Shown: positions 30,520-42,668 of the stretch, piece after piece
Layout of the letters: every line of letters starts with the position of its first letter
Numbering within the stretch: the stretch's first letter is position 1
DNA from: Planctomycetota bacterium
GTDB taxonomy: Bacteria; Planctomycetota; Phycisphaerae; UBA1845; UTPLA1
NCBI GenBank assembly: GCA_016712275.1
Contig: JADJRI010000032.1
Span: 22,795 to 86,794, forward strand
DNA: 64,000 bases
Direction: 5' to 3'
Made by a program: the position numbers and the translations under genes
The notes under the pieces: generated by a model
The model's input: the letters and a program-made list of their open reading frames with translations, nothing else
Told to the model about the DNA's origin: nothing
Database searches by the model: none

Positions 30520-30974
30520 ATGAAACCGGAGTCATTGTTACTGGGTTTGCTGATTCTCTCGTTGATCAATTTACCCATTTTTGGTCAATCGCCGCACGGA
30601 GCCGAGTTTACCCAGCAGAGGCTGATCAAACAGTCCGGAGCGCTGATGAATGCGACGGCGGACTTGAAGTTCAAGGTTTTCGGCCTTGCATCTGACGGGG
30701 CGCATATCGTGTCGACGCAGACGCCTCTGGTGATGGCCGGCGGGCTGTTCGAATTGGCCGGGGGCTTCTGGCTCACGGCTGAGCCGGTTTGCCATTGCCA
30801 GGAGACCTGAACGGCGACATGCTTCGCGACGCAAGGGACATCCAGCAATTCGTTCAATGTGTCGTTGCGAGCGGCGCCTGCAACTGCGCGGAATTGGACG
30901 GCGTGCCTGGCGTGGACCTGAGCGACGTCGGCATTTTTGTTGAAAACATGCTTGCCGGCGCGGATTGTCCTTAA
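30520..30974 (+). CDS. Small secreted dockerin-type protein (one frame break)
   Basis: About 150-residue exported protein. A strong ribosome site AAGGAGA lies seven bases before the ATG at 30520. The signal peptide is SLLLGLLILSLINLPIFGQ. The middle ~60 residues (ADLKFKVFGLASDGAHIVST) have no family I recognise. A frame change near 30790 leads into a dockerin pair: LPGDLNGDMLRDARDIQQFV and, after a CNCAELDG spacer, GVDLSDVGIFVENML. The ending GADCP is shared in style with the next gene. It reads on the same strand as the large beta-repeat protein that starts 34 nt later, so the two probably form an operon. Confidence 0.72.
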
Positions 30975-31008
30975 TGCCAAGACATAGACACCCATTGGGA
31001 GATCGGAC

Positions 31009-34000
31009 ATGCGAGTAAAGTCATGTGACGTCGTTGCTGCGATTCTCGTGGCACTTGTAACCGTTTCAGTCAAGAATTTCGCTCGCGCGGACACGTGGGA
31101 CGGCGGCAACAATACCGGCGGCGGCTGGTCGACTAACGCGAACTGGCTGGACAACACCGAGCCGACGATCAACGACCCGGCTATTTTTCCCACGCCGATT
31201 CCGTTCGGCGATTCCACGATTTCCTGCTCCGCGACCGAGTTCGCGGCCTCTTTGACATTCAATGACAGCTACAGCATTGGCGCCAACTTCCTGCAATTGG
31301 GGACAGCGCCATCACAGTGGCCTCAGGCAAAACTGCGACCATCAACTCTGTTTTGACGGGCACTGCCGGACTATCAAAGGGGCGGGTCAGGCACGCTGGT
31401 GCTGACCGGGGCCAACACGTTTACGGGCACGATTACTTTCCAAATTCCAGCGGAGGAATTGTCTCGATTCGGACCAACAACAATCTCGGCAACGCCGCGA
31501 ATGCCATCAGTCTTGCCTCGGGCACGCTTCGATTCGCGCCCAACGGTTCGAATCAGACGATTTCGATTTCGCGGGCGATCACCATTGGGGCTCTTGGCGC
31601 AACCATCGAAGTGACCGGGGTCAATCCGACCATTCAACTCCCCCAGGCAATCGGCGGCAGTGTCGGCACGCTCGACATTCGCGGCAATGGAAGCCTTCAT
31701 TTGTCCACCTCCAGCGCCCGAAGCGCCTCAAATCGGATTTTTGATTGCGTCGTTCGGATGAATCATGCCGGGGGGCACCGGCCCCATCACCCTTGGATCC
31801 GACCCGTTGGTCGGCGAGATGGGCACGATAGAGATACCGAATGGCGTGACGCTCACCAATTTCGTCACCATGAACAACAGTGGCGCGATGCGCAGCGTTG
31901 GTGCGCTCGGTGTGTTTGGCGGAACCTGTACGATAACGGGCACCGGCCGATTCTACGGAGGTCTCACCGCGACCGACACGCTGCGGCTCGGGAACGTCAG
32001 CTCGGCACTCAGTGGCAGCCCGGGCACACTGGCGATCATCGAAGGCCCCGGCACTGTCCAGACGAATGTCGCCAACGATTATCAGGGCGATTGGCGGATC
32101 GACAGCGGCACCCTTCGCATCGGACACTCCGGTGGATTCGGCCCGGGGACGACGCCCGTCGTCGTCAATTCCGGTGGCACCCTCATTGTCGAATCCGGCA
32201 CGATTGCGCGGCCGATACTTGTGAATGACCTCGGGCTTCTGACTTTGGGTTCCAACCTTACGACATCGGCGGACATTATGCTGTCACACAGCGGCGATCC
32301 ACTCAGCACTTCGGTGCTTGGCGGTGGGGTATTTCAACTGATGCTCGACGGCGGAAACTTCACTGTCGATCATGGCAGCGCATCAACCGGCAGCGGCTTT
32401 GTTGGATTCAGCCCGACATCAACGGCTGGGGCATCGCTCAGCGACGACGCAACTTGGAATTTGTCCGGCAGTCTTTCCGTCGGCCACGAGGGTCAGGGCG
32501 CGCTGTCGGTCGCATCCGGCAGCGACGTGTCCAATTCGATCGCCCATATCGGCAGCCTGGCCGGCTCGATGGGCAGCGCCACCGTGAGCGGCTCCGGAAG
32601 CACTTGGGTCAGCAGCGGATTTCTAGGCGTCGGATATTCGGGGACCGGCACGCTGAATATTGAAAATGGAGGCAGCGTTTCCGCCGCGAGTAGCTTCGTC
32701 GCCGCTGATCCCGGTTCCAGCGGCGAAGTGAATATCACCGGCACTGGTTCAACCTGGAGCGTCACAGGCTCGCCGGTTATCGGTGAACATGGTGACGGAC
32801 TGATGACACTTACGGCCGGTGGCACAGTCGCCGATTCGGGCGCTTTCATCGGTCGATTTGCGGATGGTGTCGGCCATGTGACGGTCAGTGGAGCAGATTC
32901 TATTTGGACAAATAGTGGCGCACTCATAGTTGGATCTTCCGGCACGGGCACGCTTGGCGTCGAAGCGGGAGGCCGAGTGACGAGTACGGGCGATTGCCAG
33001 ATCGGATCGAGCGCCGGCAGTGATGGCAGTGTTACGGTCGGTGGAGCGGGCTCGACGTTTGAAAGCGGCGATTTGTATGTCGGTTTTCAAGGCGGGGGCG
33101 CGCTCAGTGTATTGGCCGGCGCAACGGCTACTGCCGCGGACAGTTCCATCGGCGGCGCGCAGTCGCCGGAAGGCAGCGTCGCAACAATCAGCGGAGTGGG
33201 ATCGAACTGGACGAGCAGCGGCGAACTCGCGGTTGGCGATGGTGGCGATGGTTCTTTGAATATTGCGGCGGGTGGGAATGTCGCGAGCGGGTCCAGCACC
33301 ATTGGCAGGCTTAATGTCGGCAACGGATCCGCGACGGTGACGGGAACGGGTTCAACCTGGACCAATTCCAATCTTGCGGTCGGTTATCTCGGCGGCCATG
33401 GCGAACTCTCGGTGCTGGATGGGGCAGTTGTCACCGGCCAACAAGGTAGTGTCGGGAACTCCAATGGCACTGGCAACGCCGTGATCAGCGGCGCAGGTTC
33501 GACATGGAACATTCCGGGCGCGCTGTCGCTCGGGTTCAACGGTGCGGGTACGCTGCTCGTCGATTCGGGCGGCAACCTTTCGACGTCGCTGGTATCGCTG
33601 GGATTCGGCAGCGGCTCGACGGCCACGGCTACGCTTAGCGGTGCGGGCTCGATTTGGACCTGCGGCGTGTTTGGCATGGAGTTGGGCTCGGAAGGCGCCA
33701 ACGGCACATTGAACGTGCTCGGCGGTACTTTGACCTGCAACGGAGACATCACCGACGGCGGGGCCGGTATCAGCACGCTCACGCTCGACGGCGGTGCAAT
33801 CGACATGCAGAACCACGCCATCGGCGGCGTGATGCCGATTGATATGCTCAGTTTCCGCAGCGGCGCATTGAAAAAATGTAATGCAGATCAACAACGGCGC
33901 AGGACTACTAAAAACGTCCGGCGGCACTCTGATCCTGAACGGGCCGAATTCCTACACCGGAGCCACAGCGATCGAAGAAGGCACGCTCCATGTTTCAAAT

Positions 34001-34635
34001 ACAACCGGGTCGGCCACGGGTGTCGGCGTTGTGACAGTGGCCGAATCGGCCGCGCTGATGGGAACCGGCAGGATTGCCGGACTTGTTGTGAACAATGGCT
34101 TTGTTGCGCCCGGGGCTTCCGCTGGAATTCTCACACTGCAAAACTCATACGCGCAGAGCGAAAGCGGATCGCTCATGGTTGAGATCGGCGGCGCGACGGT
34201 CGGCAGCGGCTATGACCGTCTGACCGTCGCCGGCATTGCGACTTTGAATGGAACGTTGGATGTGTCGCTCATCGGTGGGTTTGAACCGCAGGTTGGTCAG
34301 ACGTTCGTTATCTTGACATGCAGTTTGCGCTCCGGCGAATTCAATCAGGTCATGGGCATGGATGCCGGCGCGGGCAAAGCGTTTCAGGTTCAATACAACT
34401 CCGGCAATGTGACACTGGCCGTGGTTGCCAGTGCGAGCGGCGATATGAATTGCGACGGCGCTTTCAACCTTCTCGACGCTGCGCCCTTTGCACTTGCCTT
34501 GACCGATCTCGACGCCTTTGCGGCGCAGTTTCCGGGTGCGATCCACTTGCGGGCGACATGAATCACGATGGCGAGCTCGACGGCCTTGATATTTCAGCCA
34601 TGGTTGAATGCCTCGTGAACGGCGGGTGCCCGTAA
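31009..34635 (+). CDS. Large secreted T5SS/PEP-CTERM-type beta-repeat protein with dockerin end (frame-broken)
   Basis: About 1,200-residue exported protein. The ATG at 31009 has GGGAG seven bases upstream and a signal peptide (VVAAILVALVTVSVKNFARA). It continues with a WDGGNNTGGGWSTNANW motif, typical of autotransporter-associated beta-strand proteins, then many ~38-residue repeats of the T5SS/PEP-CTERM-associated type (GSTWTNSGxLxVGxxGTGTL). Near 33950 an autotransporter-associated beta-strand repeat appears (GGTLILNGPNSYTGAT). The C-terminus is a dockerin pair ending DMNHDGELDGLDISAMV. Frames change near 31310, 31380, 31445, 31770 (in a G6 run), 33870 and 34545. No autotransporter barrel or PEP-CTERM anchor is present. 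A beta-helix surface or matrix role is inference. Confidence 0.82.
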
Positions 34636-35003
34636 GAATTCCGCCGCCATCCAGAATGTTCACATCTGACCGTCCAATGACCGGTCGCGCGGACGGAATT
34701 TGCGATGGGCATGGGGACGCCGGCGAAGCCATTCTGCGCAGTTTGATGATCATCTCGGGCGATCCCGGCACATACATGTGACGATCCATGAATGGTCGAG
34801 TATCCTTAACTCTTTACAAGAGTCGTGTTGGCCCGCGCATGGCCAAGTGGGGCGCGAGGCTGCTTTCTTGTGGCAATCATCGTTAACGATGGCGCATTTA
34901 GGTGTCCAGTTGGCGAAGCGGCCGCCTTGCGGGGCAGAGTTGCGGGAAATCTTGGTCCATGATTCTGTTGCCAAACACTTGTCAGTCAAATAGTCATTCG
35001 GGA
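34636..35003. other. Intergenic region, ~370 bp
   Basis: I see no gene and no clear terminator or repeat. It must contain the transcription end of the beta-repeat gene and the promoter of the NHL operon that starts at 35004. Confidence 0.3.
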
Positions 35004-37023
35004 ATGTCGCAGGTTTGTTATTCGAGAATTGTGATCATCCTGTCGTTTTACTTTTTCTCGAGCGCGCCGGCCGATCCACTGAATGCGTTTTCAAATTCCC
35101 GTTTTCAGAATCAAGGCGAGGCTCCGAGAGAATCCGCTCCTGCGTCAACTACAAGGCCGAGTTCGACGGCCAAAGCAGCGAAAGCTCGAATGCTCGGCGC
35201 CTATCGGTCGACGATCGGCGCGCTGCTCAATCCACTTGCGTGCGCGATCGACAAAAACGATCAGATTTACATTGCTGAATCGGCCCGGCATCGAATCGCG
35301 GTATTTTCAACCAGTGGCAAGTTGATTCGGACATTCGGCCGCAAGGGATCGGGCGATGGCGAATTGCATTTTCCGGCGGGTCTCGCCTTGGGTGCAAATG
35401 GAGAGGTGTATGTCAGCGACAGCGGCAATCATCGCATTTGCGTCTTCGATCGTAACGGCAAGTTTCATCGCAGTTGGGGCGGCTACGGCTCAGTCGCAGG
35501 AAAGATGATCCGTCCGGCAGGACTGGCCGTCGTAGGCGAGCGTGTTTTTGTTGCGGACACCGGAAACGATCGCGTGCAGGTTTTTGATCTTCACGGTGGA
35601 GAGAAGCGTGTCATCGGCGGTTGGGGTTTCAAACCGGGGCTTTTCAGGCGGCCGGTGGGTGTTGCCATAGACAACGAGAATCGTATGTATGTCTTGGACA
35701 GGGACAACAACCGGGTTTCAGTGCCTTTGATGCAGACGGCGGAAATCCGCGTGTATGGGGTGAATGGGGGCCGTTTCCCGGAATGCTCGGCGGCCCGCTG
35801 GGGTTGTGCCTGCACCGAAATTTATTGTATATCGCCGACACCATGAACCATCGCATTCAAGTGATGGAACCCAATGGGCGCATGGCGTATCAGTGGGGCA
35901 TTCATGCGTTCATGCCGCGCGAGGGAGAAGGCAAACTTCATTATCCAGCGCCATCGCAGTGGCACCCTCCGGAAATTTCGCGGTGGTCTGCGAAGGGTTC
36001 GAAAACAGATGCCAGATTTTCGACCTGATGCCGCCCGGCCAGACGCCGCCCACGAGCCCATTTGTCCAGAACGATCCGTCGGGGCAGTCCCATTTCGGCA
36101 TCACGGCCGGCTTAAGCCAGCATCTGATCGCCCTGAGCGAGGAGGAAATCGATCAAGTTTCGATTCACAATCTTGTGGACGGCGCGGCCGTCAGGATCGC
36201 AATGATTGGGCAGCACGGTGTTCGGGCGGGACAATTTGTGCGTCCTTCCGGGCTCGATATGAATGCCAAGAATTCGACACTGGTGGTCGGCGACGCCGGC
36301 AACCGGCGTCTGCAGGAATTCAATCTGAAACAGGACCCGCCCGATCAATTGCGATTTATTCCACAAATGGCGACTCTGTCGCGAACGCTCGATTTTTCCG
36401 CGCTGCAAGGGTCGGCAAAGGAACTGCGCGACCGCGCCGTGATCGAGCCGACGATGGTCCGTCGCGATGCTGATGGAGCGATATTCGTGCTTGATGCCGT
36501 CCAAAATGTCGTGGTGGTGTTGAACAGGGATTTCGAGGTTCAGCGCGTATGGCAACCCGATGAAGGGGGCCGGTCATGGATCAGACCGACGGATTTATCG
36601 CTCGATTCTGCCGGCAAGACCTTGTTCATCTGCGATGGGGGTCGCGGTACGATAAACTCCTATACGCTCGATGGGCGACGGCGAGCGGAATGGAAGGCTG
36701 ATTCGCTTACTGCGCCGGGCGGCGTGGCGGTGTGCCCGGATGGAGGGGTTTTTGTCAGCGATGAATTCGCCCATCGAATCCTAAAGTTCGACGCCAAGGG
36801 AAAGCTGTTGAATTCTTGGGGATCCGAGGGTCTCGGCGCGGGTCAGCTTTACCGCCCACGCGGACTCATGTTGACCGAAGCAGGAAATGTTATTGTCATT
36901 GATCATGGCAATCACCGGTGCCAGGTCTTTACTGCGGACGGCAAGTACCTCAATGTGTTTGGGGCGACATATTTTATTCGACCGGCGCAGCGAGGTATGA
37001 ATGATGCTAACAATGAGAATTAG
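35004..37023 (+). CDS. Secreted NHL-repeat beta-propeller protein (two frame breaks)
   Basis: About 670-residue exported protein. The ATG at 35004 is followed by a signal-like SRIVIILSFYFFSSAPA. The rest is NHL repeats: GSGDGELHFPAGLALGANG, VYVSDSGNHRICVFDRNG, VFVADTGNDRVQVFD, YIADTMNHRIQVMEPNG, GLGAGQLYRPRGLMLTEAG and others, enough for two six-bladed propellers. The frame changes near 35718 and 35945; the propeller pattern continues across both. The stop at 37023 overlaps the start of the next gene by about 20 nt, so it heads an operon with a YtkA-like lipoprotein and a di-heme peroxidase. NHL propellers bind proteins or ligands; an extracytoplasmic binding role is inferred. Confidence 0.82.
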
Positions 37024-37474
37024 TGTCTGTGTGGCGATCCTCATTTCGATCGCCGGCTGCGGACAACCGAAGGCCTCGGGCACGTCTCAAACAGCACGTA
37101 GCCAGGAAGGGGCATCTCCGTCTAAATCTCCGGGAGAGCCTGTCAAACTCTTCGATGCTGAAAAAACCTATCGAATTGAGTTCAGCCCCGATCCGAGTCC
37201 CATTGGTACGTCGGCGCCCTTTTCGCTGCATGTGAATGTCACCCGCGCGTCGACCGGTGAGCCGGTCGGCGAGGAAGCCTCGTTGGTTGTTGATGCGGCG
37301 ATGCCGGAACATCGGCACGGTATGAACACCCAGCCCCGCGTCAGTCGTGTCGGCCGGGGGCAGTTCGATGTTGAAGGCATGCTTCTGCACATGCCGGGTC
37401 GGTGGGAAATCTATTTTGATGTCACCGAGGGCGCCGTGACGCGGCGTGCGACGCTGCAACTGGAATTGGAATGA
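37001..37474 (+). CDS. YtkA-like domain lipoprotein
   Basis: 157-residue lipoprotein. It starts at ATG 37001 (or 37013), inside the end of the NHL gene, so it is translationally coupled. The signal MRISVCVAILISIAGC has a lipobox with Cys. After a Ser/Pro-rich linker, the domain (residues ~55-155) resembles YtkA/FixH-type beta-sandwiches: GTSAPFSLHVNVTR, DAAMPEHRHGMNTQPRV, GMLLHMPGRWEIYFDV. The MPxHxHGM pattern is typical of this family and the Met/His residues could bind copper. Its stop overlaps the peroxidase start as ATGA. It may deliver metal to, or sense redox for, the neighbouring peroxidase; that is inference. Confidence 0.75.
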   Translation: MMLTMRISVCVAILISIAGCGQPKASGTSQTARSQEGASPSKSPGEPVKLFDAEKTYRIEFSPDPSPIGTSAPFSLHVNVTRASTGEPVGEEASLVVDAAMPEHRHGMNTQPRVSRVGRGQFDVEGMLLHMPGRWEIYFDVTEGAVTRRATLQLELE

Positions 37475-38808
37475 TCCACGACATGCGCCTTGTTCAGCGA
37501 AACCTTCCCTGCTTTGTGTCATCTGTGTTCCTGCTGATTTTCATGTCGTGCGCTCCGCGCAATGTGAAATTTTATTCCGCCGACTCGCCTCATGCGAACA
37601 ACAGCATTTTCACCCCTCGGGAATTCCGCCGAATACTGAAACATGCTTCGCTGCCGCAGGTTTCTGATCCGACGAATCGCCATCTAGACAGCGAACCCGC
37701 GGCCCAGCTTGGCCATCGGCTGTTCTTCGACTCGCGCCTATCTGTCAACAACAAGATCAATTGCGCCACCTGCCACGACCCTGCAAAGGGCTTGGCAGAC
37801 GGAAAGCCGATCGCCGAGGGGCTTGGGACCGGTCGCAGGCACACGCCCTCGCTCTGGAATGTCGCCTACAATCGATGGTTTTTCTGGGACGGCCGGGCCG
37901 ATTCACTCTGGGCCCAGGCGCTTCATCCGATTGAGAGTCCGGCTGAAATGGGATCCAGTCGTCTCGCCGCAGCCCATCTGATCTATGGCGATGCAGAGCT
38001 TCGCAGACTATACGAGTCGACGTTTGGCGAATTGCCGACATTGTCGGACGACATGCGTTTTCCCGCTCAGGGCAAGCCTGCCTCGTCTGTCGATTTGAAT
38101 GCCGATGACGCCGCGTGGAAGTCGATGAACGCCGACGATCAGGATGCAATAAATCGGGTTTTCGCCAATATTGGAAAATCGCTGGCCGCCTATGAGTCCA
38201 AGCTGGTCAGCCGTCGGTCGCCGTTTGATGTGTTCGCCGAAGGGCTGGCAACCGACGACAAGAACAAGATGGCGGTGCTTTCGCCGGCCGCTCAACGGGG
38301 CTTGATGCTCTTTGTTGGAAGCGCGAATTGTCGTGTCTGTCACGCCGGCCCGAATTTTACCGACGGCGAGTTTCACGACACGCGCGTTCCGACGCTGGAC
38401 GGTGAACAACCAACGGATCCGGGACGATTCAATGGAGTGAACGAGGTCATTCATGATCCATTCAATGCGACCGGTGTTTACAGCGATGAGGGAACGGGTT
38501 CGCTGGTCGAGTTTCTTATCAATAATCCCGAGAATTGGGGGCGGTTCAAAACGCCGTCGCTTCGGAATGTGGCGCGAACCGCGCCGTACATGCATCAGGG
38601 GCAGTTCGCCACGTTGAATGAGGTCATCGATTATTACTCAACGCTGGATAAGGCGCTTCCGGCGGGCCACCACGGCGAGACCATTCTGCAGCCTCTGTTT
38701 CTGTCCGATGAGGAAAAACACGATCTCGTCGCATTTCTTGAGAGTCTCACCGACGAGAATATTCCGCCCGAATGGCTTGTTCGAGCGACGGCTGCGACTG
38801 TACCGTAA
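37471..38808 (+). CDS. Di-heme cytochrome c peroxidase / MauG-family lipoprotein
   Basis: 445-residue intact protein. The start overlaps the previous stop (ATGA, 37471-37474). The N-terminal LPCFVSSVFLLIFMSC reads as a lipoprotein signal. Two heme motifs are present: CATCH at residues ~98-102 and CRVCH near 288. Conserved blocks include LGHRLFFDSRLSVNNKINCATC, PSLWNVAY and FKTPSLRNVARTAPYMHQG, as in bacterial di-heme peroxidases and MauG. These reduce hydrogen peroxide or oxidise a protein or small substrate in the periplasm, with electrons from small c-type carriers. Its place after an NHL propeller and a YtkA-like lipoprotein suggests an extracytoplasmic redox unit. Whether it is a peroxidase or a MauG-like oxidase cannot be told here. 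Confidence 0.92.
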   Translation: MIHDMRLVQRNLPCFVSSVFLLIFMSCAPRNVKFYSADSPHANNSIFTPREFRRILKHASLPQVSDPTNRHLDSEPAAQLGHRLFFDSRLSVNNKINCATCHDPAKGLADGKPIAEGLGTGRRHTPSLWNVAYNRWFFWDGRADSLWAQALHPIESPAEMGSSRLAAAHLIYGDAELRRLYESTFGELPTLSDDMRFPAQGKPASSVDLNADDAAWKSMNADDQDAINRVFANIGKSLAAYESKLVSRRSPFDVFAEGLATDDKNKMAVLSPAAQRGLMLFVGSANCRVCHAGPNFTDGEFHDTRVPTLDGEQPTDPGRFNGVNEVIHDPFNATGVYSDEGTGSLVEFLINNPENWGRFKTPSLRNVARTAPYMHQGQFATLNEVIDYYSTLDKALPAGHHGETILQPLFLSDEEKHDLVAFLESLTDENIPPEWLVRATAATVP

Positions 38809-39063
38809 CAGGTGTGAATCGGGGGTTGATGATGGTAGCTTCCTCATTCTAACGGTTCAGAATGGGGTGAAATGGGGCGGCCAAACACCTAAAAAGACCG
38901 GGAATAACCCTGAGAGAAATCTGGAATCGGCGGTACATCCATGAAGTTAATTGGTATTTTGGCGCTAGTCTTGATACGATGGTAAGAGTACATCATTCCT
39001 GCGGGAGCGTCGCAAACTCACCTATTTCCGGTGCTCCCTCGCACGAGGCGAGGAATTAATTTT

Positions 39064-41401
39064 ATGAAACTGCTTATCGCGGTAGCCGTCTGCCTATGTA
39101 CATTTTCCACGGTCTTGGCCCATCCGGATGATCCCAAAGTCCGCGACCACCAGCCGCCGTTCGTCGGGCCCAGCTATCGGCAGGATGTTGACGGCCCAAT
39201 GGATGGCGGGGAGATGCGCGGGCCGGGATTGTTCGCGTCGAAAGGCGTCGAACTCAAGAGCTGGATCACGCTGTCGGATCTCGCAACACTGACTGGCCAG
39301 GCGCAGGACAACGGTAACGATTGCTGGGGTTACACGTCTCCTTCAGGTCGCGAATATGCGATCATGGGGCTCTTCTCAGGAACGGCGTTTGTTGAGGTTA
39401 CGACGCCCGGAAATGCCCAGTATGTCGGCTACATCGACGGTCCAAACAGTCTGTGGCGCGACATCAAGACCTATCAGAACTATGCGTATGCGGTCACTGA
39501 AGGCGGCGGAGGCATTCAAGTCATCAGCCTGGCGAACATCGACGGAGCGACCAATCGCGTTGTTCTTGCGAACACGGTGACCACGGACGGGACCCTTCCC
39601 ACGACGGCGTCACACAACGTCATCATCAACGAGCAGAGCGGATTTCTATACCGTTGCGGCGGCGGCAACAACGGGCTGCGAATTTACAGCCTTGCGAATC
39701 CCGCGACGCCGGTTTTCGTTGGTCAATGGAGCGATCGTTATGTTCACGATTGTCAGGTTGTCAACTATACAACCGGACCCTTCGCCGGCCGCGAGATTGC
39801 GATTTGCTGCTCGGGTTTCAACGGCGGCCAGTCTCAAACCGGTCTCGATTTTCTGGATGTGACCGACAAGCAGAATATTATCAATCTTTATCCCGCCCGG
39901 GTGTTCTGGCCCAATGCGGGCTATTCCCATCAGCTTTGGCTGTCTCCAGATCGAAACTACGCGTATGTCAATGATGAATTGGACGAAGGCAACTTCGGAA
40001 TCAACACCCGAACAATTGTTGTCGATACGCGGTTTCTGTTGGACAACAGCTTCACGGCGCCTTCGGTTGCATCGACCTTTGACGCGCCATCGTCGGCCAT
40101 TGGACACAATCTATATACCCTGAACAACCTTGTTTTCGAGGCGAATTATCGAAGCGGGCTGCGAATTTTCTGTGCCGAGAATCAGACGTCACCCGATGAA
40201 GTCGCATTCTTTGACACGTACCCGGATGATGATGCCGCCAGCTTTAATGGAGCATGGAGCAACTATCCTTACTTCCCAAGCGGCACGGTCATTGTTTCCG
40301 ATCTGGAGCGCGGCCTGTTCGTGCTCGATGTGAGCAAGGCGACGCATACTCTGCAAATCGCTTACCCGCTGGGACATCCCCAGTTTATCGATCCCGATGG
40401 CACGACAGCGATTCGAGCGTCCGTTCAAACGTCGCAATGTGGCACGACATCGATTCTGCCCGGCAGTGTGACACTCTACTATGACGTTGGCGGCGGGTAC
40501 GTCGGCGTTCCGATGGTCAATGTCGGGGGCTCTGATTACGAAGCGTATATCGGCGCATCGGTTTGCGGCACTCCGGTTGCATTTTTTGTTAGTGCACAAA
40601 ACAACGAAGGCGACACGTTTACCAATCCGGCAGAGGGCGCTGCGAACGCATTTGATCCATTAGCGCCTACGGCGACGTGATCAGTTCTTACGACAACTTT
40701 GAAACCGACACGGGACAACCTCTGTGGCCGGCGCAACGGCCGGCGCCTGGCAGCGCGGTGTTCCCGTGAATGATCCCGATTGGGCCTATGATCCCGCCAC
40801 CGATGGTGACGGCAGCGGTCAATGCTGGCTCACAGAGAATACGTTGGGGAACACGGATGTGGACGGCGGTTCGGTAAGCCTCGTTTCCGCGCCGTTCAGC
40901 CTTTTGCCCGCGCCCTCTCGCCTGAGCTATCTGTACTTCTTGAAGTTGACCACGGTCTCACCTGGCGATGGTCTCTTTGTCGAAATCAGCAGCAACGGTG
41001 GTGCCGGACCGTGGACACTCGTTCGCAGCTATGTTGCCGACGGTGGCCTCTCATGGCATGCGGACCAGATCGAATCAAGCGAGTTGACGACGCTGGGTGT
41101 TACGCTCACGGCAAACATGGCGGCGCGATTTACGGCGGCGGACATCAATCCCGGCGCCATTGTCGAAGCGGGCCTTGATGGTTTTGCGATCAGACGCCTT
41201 GATTGCGATGCCCCCTGTTCCGGCGCGGATGGCGACCTGAATAATGATGGAACCGTCAATGCACGCGACATTACGGCCTTCACGGCCGCGGCCATAGGCA
41301 CGCCGACCGCCGGCGAAATCTGCCATGGCGATTTCAATGTCGATTTGACGCTTGATTCGGCGGACGTCCCCGGCCTTGTAGCCGTACTTTTGGTGCCGTA
41401 G
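39064..41401 (+). CDS. Secreted choice-of-anchor B (LVIVD) protein with dockerin end (frame-broken)
   Basis: About 780-residue exported protein. The signal peptide is MKLLIAVAVCLCTFSTVLA, ATG at 39064. Residues 30-480 form the choice-of-anchor B propeller: GNDCWGYTSPSGREYAIMGL, WRDIKTYQNYAYAVTE, NLYTLNNLVFEANYRSGLRI are hallmark blocks. It continues, after frame changes near 40665 and 40712, with a beta-sandwich and a dockerin pair (GDLNNDGTVNARDITAF; GDFNVDLTLDSADV). It is on the same strand as the NHL/peroxidase operon but 255 nt further on, so it probably has its own promoter. The dockerin end is the same type as on three other secreted proteins in the window. Confidence 0.83.
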
Positions 41402-41461
41402 TTATGGCGCCGTATCTTGTCGAGATATGACTTCCTTGCGACCTTTCAGGGATCGCGTATT

Positions 41462-42557
41462 TCACGCAATGTTGTCGTGGGCGACCATTCGCTGCTCGAG
41501 TTTGCTTTTGAGTTGACGTGTCGCGTCTTCCGGTCGATCAGAGCCGATCACGGCCTGCGAAACGGCAATGGCGACCGGGCAATGTTCACTCAAGGTCGGC
41601 AATCGTAGTTCGTCGACGTTGGATGACGCGATCCCGCCGATCGCCACCAGCGGGATGCCAACACCGCATTTGAGCATTTCTTCATGAATTCGGTGAAGCA
41701 GGGCGGGGCCGTTGACCGGAACGGCGGGCTTTGTCGAAGACGCGAACATTGGGCCGACGCCAAGATAATCCGGTCTTTCATCGATTGTTTTTTTTGCCTC
41801 CTCGATGGAATGCACTGTTGCGCCGATCAATCTGTGGGGTCCGACGATGCGGCGGACTTCGGCCACGGGAAGGTCTTCGAGACCCACATGCACGCCATCC
41901 GCGTCACTCAAGAGTGCGATATCCGCCCGGTCATTGATGATGAGCAACGCGTCATGCTTGCGAGTGAGCTGACGCAGTTTCAGCGTTCTATCGAGCAACT
42001 CGGTATCCGTCAGTTGCTTCTCCCGCAATTGGATGACATCCGCTCCGCCGCGCAGCGCCGCTTCGGCGACGACCAGCCAATTCCTTGCATGCGGATTGCG
42101 TCAAAAGGACGTGGAGCTGTGCTTTGCGAATCGACTTGGGGCGGGGGCCGGGGAGGATAATCTCCTGCTCGATTGAATAAACCTCATATCGCAACAATTC
42201 GATCCCGGCGGCGACTGAAGCATCAACCGTCTTGCCATATTCCTCGATGACACGCAGCGATTCACCGGCGCGCTTTGCGGCCGCGATGGCGACTGCTTCC
42301 GTGTTTATTCGAGTCTGCTCCTGGGGTGTTCTGATTTGCGTGCCGACGTCGCCCGTCACATCGCGCGCCATCAGCAAGTCTCTGGCGTCAAAACATGAAA
42401 CCGCTTCGACCAGTTCATGGCGGCAGCGTTTGATTCGCCGCGAAAGTCCTCATCATCGAGGATCATCCGCGCATGCTCCTGGCGACGCGCAGTGCTTCGC
42501 GGCGCGGTTGAAATTGGCATCGATAATGCGAAATATGGTTCGATTCACGCGAACCAT
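41462..42557 (-). CDS. thiE: Thiamine-phosphate synthase with N-terminal extension (frame-broken)
   Basis: ThiE joins HMP-pyrophosphate and the thiazole phosphate to make thiamine phosphate. The catalytic half shows QLREKQLTDTELL, LIINDRADIALLSDADGVHVG, DYLGVGPMFASSTKP and IPLVAIGGI, all family signatures. Before it lies a ~150-residue helical N-terminal domain (RIIDANFNRAA, EALRVARSMRG, EDFRGE, LLMARDVTGDVGTQI, RAGESLRVIEEYGK) that planctomycete ThiE proteins commonly carry. Start at ATG 42557 (MVRVNRTIFRIIDANFN). At least four frame changes are needed, near 42500, 42400, 42105 and 42050. As an essential cofactor gene it is unlikely to be dead, which argues for sequence error. Confidence 0.85.
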
Positions 42558-42668
42558 TGTAATGTAACGTGCCGGCGCACGCACCTTTGCGCCGCGACGG
42601 GCCGGGCAAGCCCGGGGAACAATTCATTTGATGTGCCGTGGGTTTGATTGGTATTTTGATTGACGCGC

